A DNA stretch of 11,459 nucleotides from contig JAHELQ010000132.1 of the NCBI GenBank assembly GCA_024644125.1, forward strand, positions 1 through 11,459, given 5' to 3'. The position numbers and the translations under genes were made by a program. Within the stretch, counting starts at the first letter, position 1. Each line of letters opens with the position of its first letter. Positions 7,800 through 11,459 of the stretch are shown here, in pieces. Source of the stretch: Candidatus Aminicenantota bacterium. GTDB lineage: Bacteria; Acidobacteriota; Aminicenantia; UBA2199. The notes under the pieces were generated by a model. That model had not been told where the DNA came from and did not search any database. It saw only the letters and a list, made by a program, of their open reading frames with translations.

Positions 7800-8044
7800 C
7801 ATTGGTTCAGCCGGTTTCCAAATAAAAAAAGTTAAGCCAATATCCATATCATGGACCGCGAGTGAGAGTGCTAAACATAACAAAGGCCGGTACCCCCCTG
7901 AATTGCCAAAATGGTTACCCGAACGGTGTAATTATTTGCAGGTCCCCGACACAGCCCTACCCGATGTCAAGCAAACGAAAGGCCTTAAGGAAAATCATAT
8001 GGAGTTTTCAATTTTTAATAATTATGAACAATAAAAAGGAACAG

Positions 8045-8194
8045 ATGAGTCAAATTTCAACCAAAATATTTTTTCATTTTGCTATATATCTGACACATCT
8101 CCAATCACGTTTTATTCTTCTCTGGCCTCTTCTTTTTTCCTTTTTTATTACTTTCCTTCCGTATTATTTATATAGCGTAACTTGTCTTAATTAA
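8045..8194 (+). CDS. Possible small hydrophobic protein (49 residues), doubtful
   Basis: The ORF begins MSQISTKIFF and consists mostly of F, L, I and Y, enough for one or two membrane segments (about residues 7-18 and 23-44). An AAGGA at 8036-8040 stands four bases before the ATG, which is close but usable. Against it, the stretch is T-rich and pyrimidine-rich, and such DNA gives hydrophobic translations by chance. I see no conserved motif. If real, it would be a small membrane peptide upstream of the permease. The longer reading from 7862 crosses the GC-rich island and has no Shine-Dalgarno. Confidence 0.15.
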   Translation: MSQISTKIFFHFAIYLTHLQSRFILLWPLLFSFFITFLPYYLYSVTCLN

Positions 8195-8212
8195 TGAAAA
8201 AAGCGTGGTTTT

Positions 8213-8241
8213 TTTAAACATAAAGTAATTTTTTTTATAAT
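8213..8241 (+). promoter_or_regulatory. Putative sigma-70-type promoter of the APC permease
   Basis: A perfect TATAAT (8236-8241) follows TTTAAA (8213-8218, four of six matches to TTGACA) at a 17-base spacing, 42 bases before the permease ATG. The surroundings are very AT-rich, so similar hexamers can arise by chance. Position and spacing favour a real promoter. Confidence 0.4.
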
Positions 8242-8283
8242 TAGATAAGGATATGTGTAATTTGTTTACAAGGGGGAGTTAGT

Positions 8284-9654
8284 ATGGTATCTTTTGATAT
8301 GGGCAATATGAATAAGGAAGCGGTTTTTCAGGCCTCGACGAAACGTAGATTGGGAATTGTGACAGCAACCGCCATCGTTGTGGCCAATATGGTAGGAACA
8401 GGAATTTTTACCACCTCCGGTATCATGGCCTCCCATGTTCCATCTCCTCTCTGGATTCTGGTTTGCTGGATATTGGGAGGAATTGTCGCATTATCCGGCG
8501 CCCTGTGTTATTCTGAATTGGCTACGCGGATGCCGGTGGTGGGCGGCGAATATGTTTATCTGAAAACTATTTTTCATCCATCCCTGGGATTTCTAACCGG
8601 ATGGACATCGTTTTTTGTCGGCTTTTCAGCTCCAATCGCGCTCGCGGCTTTCGGCTTTTCCGAGTATTTATTCAAGGGTTTCCCGGTGATATTAGGAGGG
8701 ACGACGTATCCGTTAATTCTGGTGAAAAAAATTCTCGCCGCCGGCATCATCCTATTGTTCACAAGCGTACACTATACCGGCTACCGTCTGGGAGCCGCGG
8801 TACAAAACCTGTTAACAGCGGTCAAGATCATATCTATCCTTGGTTTGGCTGTGGCCGGAAGTTTGATCGGCAAAGGATCGTTTCGAAACTTCACCTCGGC
8901 AGCCACGCAACCATTCGATATCATCGGCTTCGGAACAGCCATGATCATGGTGATGTTCGCCTTCAGCGGTTGGAACGCCAGCACTTACATTGCTGGAGAA
9001 CTCCGCGATCCCAGAAAAACGTTGCCTTTGTCGCTCTATCTCGGCACAGTGATCGTTATCGTCCTGTATCTTGTGCTCAATGGTTTTGTTTTTTATTCGG
9101 CTTCTTATTCCGATCTGGCCGGTTCCATCACTGTAGTGGAAGTCGCCTCTGTCAACGCGTTCGGCGATTGGGCGGCGAAACTGGTGAGCGCCATCATCAG
9201 TCTGGCTCTACTATCGTCATTGAGCGCGTACCTAATCATCGGCCCCAGGGTGTACCAGGCGATGGCGATGGACCGGATGTTCTTTCCATTCGCCTCCCGT
9301 GTCCACCCGCGCTTCGACGTACCCAGCCGTTCGGTTTTATTGCAAGGCATTGTGGCTGTGACGATGGTGGCGATCGGTTCCTTCCACCAGATATTGATTT
9401 ATGTGGGTTTCTCGTTGGGAATTTTTCCATGGTTGGCGGTGGCGGGATTGTTCATCGCCCGGAAGCGTAAAATCGGCGAGCATACCGCTGTCAGGACATG
9501 GGGATATCCGTATGTGCCGGTATTTTTTCTGGTTACAAGCCTCCTGATGATGATTGCCACCTTCCTGCGACAACCGGTCGAGTCCATCGTCGCGATCGCC
9601 ACCATCGCGCTGGGCATTCCCTTCTACGTTCTCTGGGTAAAAAAAATAAAATGA
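8284..9654 (+). CDS. APC-superfamily amino-acid permease
   Basis: A 456-residue integral membrane protein with about 12 hydrophobic segments, the usual size of the family. It probably imports or exchanges amino acids or amines across the cytoplasmic membrane. Signature stretches: MVGTGIF (36-42) in TM1, the counterpart of the substrate-binding G-x-G-I-F unwound helix; PVVGGEYVYL (84-93) before TM3; FAFSGWNASTYIAGELRDPR (225-244) spanning TM6 and the following loop; PRVYQAMAMD (321-330). These fit the AA_permease_2 (LAT-like) branch. The substrate cannot be read from sequence. ATG 8284 has a strong AGGGGGAG (8271-8278) five bases upstream, so I prefer it to Met6 or Met9. It is divergent from the NRPS operon, so it could supply a precursor or be unrelated; no shared promoter can be shown. 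Confidence 0.92.
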   Translation: MVSFDMGNMNKEAVFQASTKRRLGIVTATAIVVANMVGTGIFTTSGIMASHVPSPLWILVCWILGGIVALSGALCYSELATRMPVVGGEYVYLKTIFHPSLGFLTGWTSFFVGFSAPIALAAFGFSEYLFKGFPVILGGTTYPLILVKKILAAGIILLFTSVHYTGYRLGAAVQNLLTAVKIISILGLAVAGSLIGKGSFRNFTSAATQPFDIIGFGTAMIMVMFAFSGWNASTYIAGELRDPRKTLPLSLYLGTVIVIVLYLVLNGFVFYSASYSDLAGSITVVEVASVNAFGDWAAKLVSAIISLALLSSLSAYLIIGPRVYQAMAMDRMFFPFASRVHPRFDVPSRSVLLQGIVAVTMVAIGSFHQILIYVGFSLGIFPWLAVAGLFIARKRKIGEHTAVRTWGYPYVPVFFLVTSLLMMIATFLRQPVESIVAIATIALGIPFYVLWVKKIK

Positions 9655-9756
9655 CGGTTTTTCGGTTTTTGCAGGAACCCAGCGGGCGTTTTTTTCGTTA
9701 ATGTAGTATGATTATGGAACAACACTTCGTACAATGTTCAATCTGGAGGTTCAATA

Positions 9757-10299
9757 ATGCAAAACAATAACAATTTTTCCCGTATGCAAACGCTGTCAAT
9801 CGGAATCATCATCCTGACCGTGGGAATCATTTTTTTTCTCCACAATATCATCCCATCCTTCCATGTCGGGAATTTGTGGCCGCTATTTATGTTGATTCCA
9901 GTGGTGGCTTTGCTCTTTGTATGGATCAACGGCAAAAAGAAAGCTTCGGGTGTGGTTCTCCCCATTGTGATCTTGATTTTTTTCTGCGCCTATTTTTTAT
10001 GGCTCAATTACACTCATTGGTCCAATGTCGCCGATACATGGCCCAACTTCTTGATCGGCCCCGGGCTTGGATTTTTGGCTCTCTACTTTGTCAGTCGTCA
10101 TTGGGGCTATTTGATTCCAGCCTCGGTGCTTTTGGGATTGGGAGGGATTTTTTATACCGAATTAATGGACAATTCTTATTTGATCGGCGTGTTATTGATC
10201 GCTGCCGGCGTTGTGTTCATCCTCAGTTCGTTGGTGAAAATAAGCTCTACCCCCAAACAAGACGAGGCTGACCAGTCTTCGGAACAGGGAAATTTATAA
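9757..10299 (+). CDS. Six-TM protein resembling the LiaI/LiaF (DUF5668-type) membrane region
   Basis: A 180-residue, very hydrophobic protein with about six membrane helices (approximately 13-31, 40-57, 64-83, 96-113, 116-133, 139-161) and a short polar, acidic C-terminal tail. The repeated pattern of a glycine-led helix, a short loop and LWPLFMLIPVV (40-50) followed by a second helix resembles the membrane domain of LiaI/LiaF-like proteins. In Firmicutes those act in cell-envelope stress sensing; a function in this organism cannot be inferred. It lacks the C-terminal soluble LiaF domain. TGGAGG (9744-9749) is seven bases before the ATG. It lies 102 bp after the permease and may be cotranscribed with it or use its own promoter. 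It converges on the lipoprotein gene with a gap of only two bases. Confidence 0.7.
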   Translation: MQNNNNFSRMQTLSIGIIILTVGIIFFLHNIIPSFHVGNLWPLFMLIPVVALLFVWINGKKKASGVVLPIVILIFFCAYFLWLNYTHWSNVADTWPNFLIGPGLGFLALYFVSRHWGYLIPASVLLGLGGIFYTELMDNSYLIGVLLIAAGVVFILSSLVKISSTPKQDEADQSSEQGNL

Positions 10300-10301
10300 A
10301 C

Positions 10302-11246
10302 TCAAATGGCCGTAACCATGATATCGCGGGTGACGGCCGCCTGACCGCCCCGATTGTCCGTCACTTTCAAAATAACAGTGAAGGTCCTATTACCGGAAAC
10401 ATCCCAGGTATAACGGTGTTCGACCTTTTCTCCAAAAGCGGAGGTTCCGTCTCCAAAATCCCATTGGAACCGTGTCATATAACCATCTGAGTCGGAGCTC
10501 AAGCTTCCGTTGAAATAAATTGTTTCTCCTTTTTGGGGAGATGCGGGGGAATAGGAAATGACTGCCGAGGGGAGCTGATTCTCTACCTCTTCTTCCACGC
10601 GCACTTCGATTTCCGCGGTTTTAGCTCCAGAACCGGCGGTTACTACCGCGGTTGCAGTTGTGTTCAACAAATCCTCCACCATGCCGTTAGCGTCTGTTGT
10701 ATAGATGCTTTTGCCGCTGGAAAAATGTCCGGCGGTGGTTGAAAGGATGACCGGGATATCGCCCAGGAGATTGCCATCGGCGTCGGAAGCGAAGATGCGG
10801 ATCCGCGCCTGTCCCCCGCCGGGCGGTAGAAGTGAAGGATTGGCTGAAATGGAAAGGGTTTCCAATGCCGCGTTGCCGATGATGATGGTCAGCGGATTCG
10901 GTTCCGCCAGGACATTGCCGGAGCGCGCTTGAATTTCGGCGATTCCGCTATATTGACCCGAGACGAATTCGACTGAGGCGCGGCCGTTCATGATTTCCAC
11001 CTCCGCAGGTTCAACCTTCCCGAGCGTCGCCTGAAACATTACCAGAGTATGATCGTGCAGGGCTTCACCGTCGGAGCTAAAACCCATCACCGTGATAATC
11101 GACCTGTCCCCTCCGGTCTTGAGAAACGGCTTCCCAGTGGAGATAATCAAATTGGCGCCTTCGGATGCGTAAAATGGCACCCGTTTGCAGGAAGAGGAGG
11201 TCATCAGAATCATCGCAAGCATCGCAAGAATTAGAGTCTGTTTCAT
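10302..11246 (-). CDS. Exported lipoprotein with two Ig-like domains and a C-terminal PKD domain
   Basis: A 314-residue protein with a signal peptide (MKQTLILAMLAMILMTSSSC) whose Cys20 is a likely lipidation site. The residues before it are S-S-S instead of the usual L-x-x, so the lipobox is weak. Two bacterial Ig-like (Big_1/invasin-type) domains follow, about residues 30-125 and 128-220, the second with the characteristic ASDADGNLLGDIPVILSTTAG strand pattern. A PKD domain fills about 225-314 (SSDSDGYMTRFQWDFGDG, then VTDNRGG). Such domains serve as surface or periplasmic adhesive modules and carry no catalytic residues. The ATG overlaps the secretin stop codon as ATGA (11243-11246), and GGAG (11255-11258) is eight bases upstream. 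The overlap implies translational coupling and suggests work alongside the secretin, perhaps as an accessory envelope lipoprotein. Confidence 0.87.
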   Translation of the reverse strand: MKQTLILAMLAMILMTSSSCKRVPFYASEGANLIISTGKPFLKTGGDRSIITVMGFSSDGEALHDHTLVMFQATLGKVEPAEVEIMNGRASVEFVSGQYSGIAEIQARSGNVLAEPNPLTIIIGNAALETLSISANPSLLPPGGGQARIRIFASDADGNLLGDIPVILSTTAGHFSSGKSIYTTDANGMVEDLLNTTATAVVTAGSGAKTAEIEVRVEEEVENQLPSAVISYSPASPQKGETIYFNGSLSSDSDGYMTRFQWDFGDGTSAFGEKVEHRYTWDVSGNRTFTVILKVTDNRGGQAAVTRDIMVTAI

Positions 11247-11459
11247 TTGGAATTCTCCACTTGAGTTTCTTGTTTTTTTTGCATATCGACCGGAGGCGAG
11301 GCGAGCTTCAAACGGATGTTACTTTCGGTGCCGGACTCCACCGGAACGAGGTCCGACTCTTGAATATCCGGCATGCGCAAGATATAGGGAGTCACTCTCA
11401 AGATAATGTCGGTCTGATCCACTTGCCGGCGGTTCCCGGAAAATATGTCGCCCAATAAA
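11243..11459 (-). CDS. C-terminal end of an outer-membrane secretin (GspD/PilQ-like), partial
   Basis: The last 71 codons of a gene entering from beyond the right edge. The peptide reads LLGDIFSGN, then QVDQTDIILRVTPYILRMPD. This matches the conserved end of the secretin domain, where an L-G-x-x-F loop is followed by a T-D/E-I/L-hydrophobic-T-P strand near the barrel. The next stretch (IQESDLVPVESGTESNIRL) resembles the extension seen after the secretin domain in some GspD proteins. Secretins form the outer-membrane channel of type II secretion or type IV pilus systems. Which of the two applies here cannot be decided from the tail. No start codon is visible, and the TTG at 11455 is internal. 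The stop overlaps the lipoprotein ATG by four bases. Confidence 0.8.
   Translation of the reverse strand, partial: LLGDIFSGNRRQVDQTDIILRVTPYILRMPDIQESDLVPVESGTESNIRLKLASPPVDMQKKQETQVENSK

Larger units (their letters stand above)
7756..8283. other. Divergent intergenic region between the NRPS operon and the permease
   Basis: About 530 bp without a convincing full gene. 7756-7800 holds the leader hairpins of the minus-strand operon. An imperfect operator-like inverted repeat TCCAT-n3-ATGGA lies at 7843-7855. 7880-7990 is a GC-rich island with a near direct repeat GGTACCC (7889-7895) / GGTTACCC (7913-7920) and an AAGGCC...GGCCTT inverted pair about 100 bases apart. From about 7990 to 8270 the sequence is strongly AT-rich and pyrimidine-rich, with the permease promoter at its right end. 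I recognise no named riboswitch, tRNA, CRISPR or complete mobile element on either strand. Confidence 0.6.

Noticed and set aside
7862..8194. 110-codon plus-strand ORF across the divergent region
   Set aside because: The N-terminal half crosses the GC-rich island, has no Shine-Dalgarno and no protein-like character. Only the last 49 codons have a plausible start signal, and these are listed separately at low confidence.
7756..8283. Known riboswitch (c-di-GMP, SAM, TPP, cobalamin, lysine, guanidine, c-di-AMP) in the divergent region
   Set aside because: I compared remembered consensus cores on both strands and found none of the invariant motifs.
8601..9470. Plus-strand ORF of 289 codons overlapping the permease
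   Set aside because: Frame-shifted shadow of the permease, which has all APC signatures. The shadow is Arg/His/Ser-rich without domain features.
9655..9697. Rho-independent terminator after the permease (CCCAGCGGG followed by T7)
   Set aside because: The stem is only three base pairs with mismatched flanks. The T-run at 9689-9695 is suggestive but the hairpin is too weak to call.
9717..9739. GAACA...TGTTC inverted repeat before the six-TM protein gene
   Set aside because: Five-base arms with a 13-base spacer and no further symmetry are expected by chance; no matching operator is recognised.
1..11459. CRISPR array, tRNA, rRNA or intact insertion sequence
   Set aside because: No regularly spaced repeats, no tRNA-like fold with the GGTTCGAATCC-type arm, and no transposase or paired terminal repeats were seen.

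Overview
The window appears to come from a diderm bacterium of moderate GC content. It carries the C-terminal end of an outer-membrane secretin and a lipoprotein with Ig-like and PKD domains. The form of the secretin tail and of the Ig/PKD lipoprotein reminds me of Acidobacteriota/Aminicenantes-type genomes, but that is a weak taxonomic guess made from recall, not a search.

Left two thirds (1-7755, all minus strand): a probable biosynthetic operon transcribed right to left. It starts with a small stand-alone AraC-type DNA-binding protein (7345-7755). After 22 bp comes a 468-residue protein that looks like a circularly permuted ATP-grasp amide ligase (5916-7322). After another 27 bp comes a large non-ribosomal peptide synthetase (5888 to beyond base 1), of which 1962 codons are visible. 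The NRPS reads C-A-T-C-A..., with no loading module at its N-terminus. The second adenylation domain carries all nine visible positions of the canonical threonine specificity code. The code of the first adenylation domain is not one I recognise. Base 1 cuts the NRPS inside the second adenylation domain, so the remaining modules, the release domain and the product are unknown.

Centre (7756-8283): a divergent intergenic region of about 530 bp. On the operon side, two mutually exclusive hairpins lie just upstream of the AraC-like gene, and one of them would bury its ribosome binding site. The middle is a GC-rich, repeat-containing island of unknown nature. The permease side is AT-rich, with a plausible promoter and possibly a 49-codon hydrophobic ORF.

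Right third: on the plus strand, a 12-TM APC-superfamily amino-acid permease (8284-9654) and a six-TM protein resembling the LiaI/LiaF (DUF5668-type) membrane region (9757-10299). Converging on these from the minus strand are the secretin C-terminus (11243 to beyond 11459) and the Ig/Ig/PKD lipoprotein (10302-11246), joined by a 4-bp ATGA overlap.

The most interesting candidate is the AraC-HTH / ATP-grasp / NRPS operon. A stand-alone ATP-dependent ligase encoded directly before an NRPS that begins with a condensation domain suggests a peptide pathway with an unusual precursor or tailoring step.
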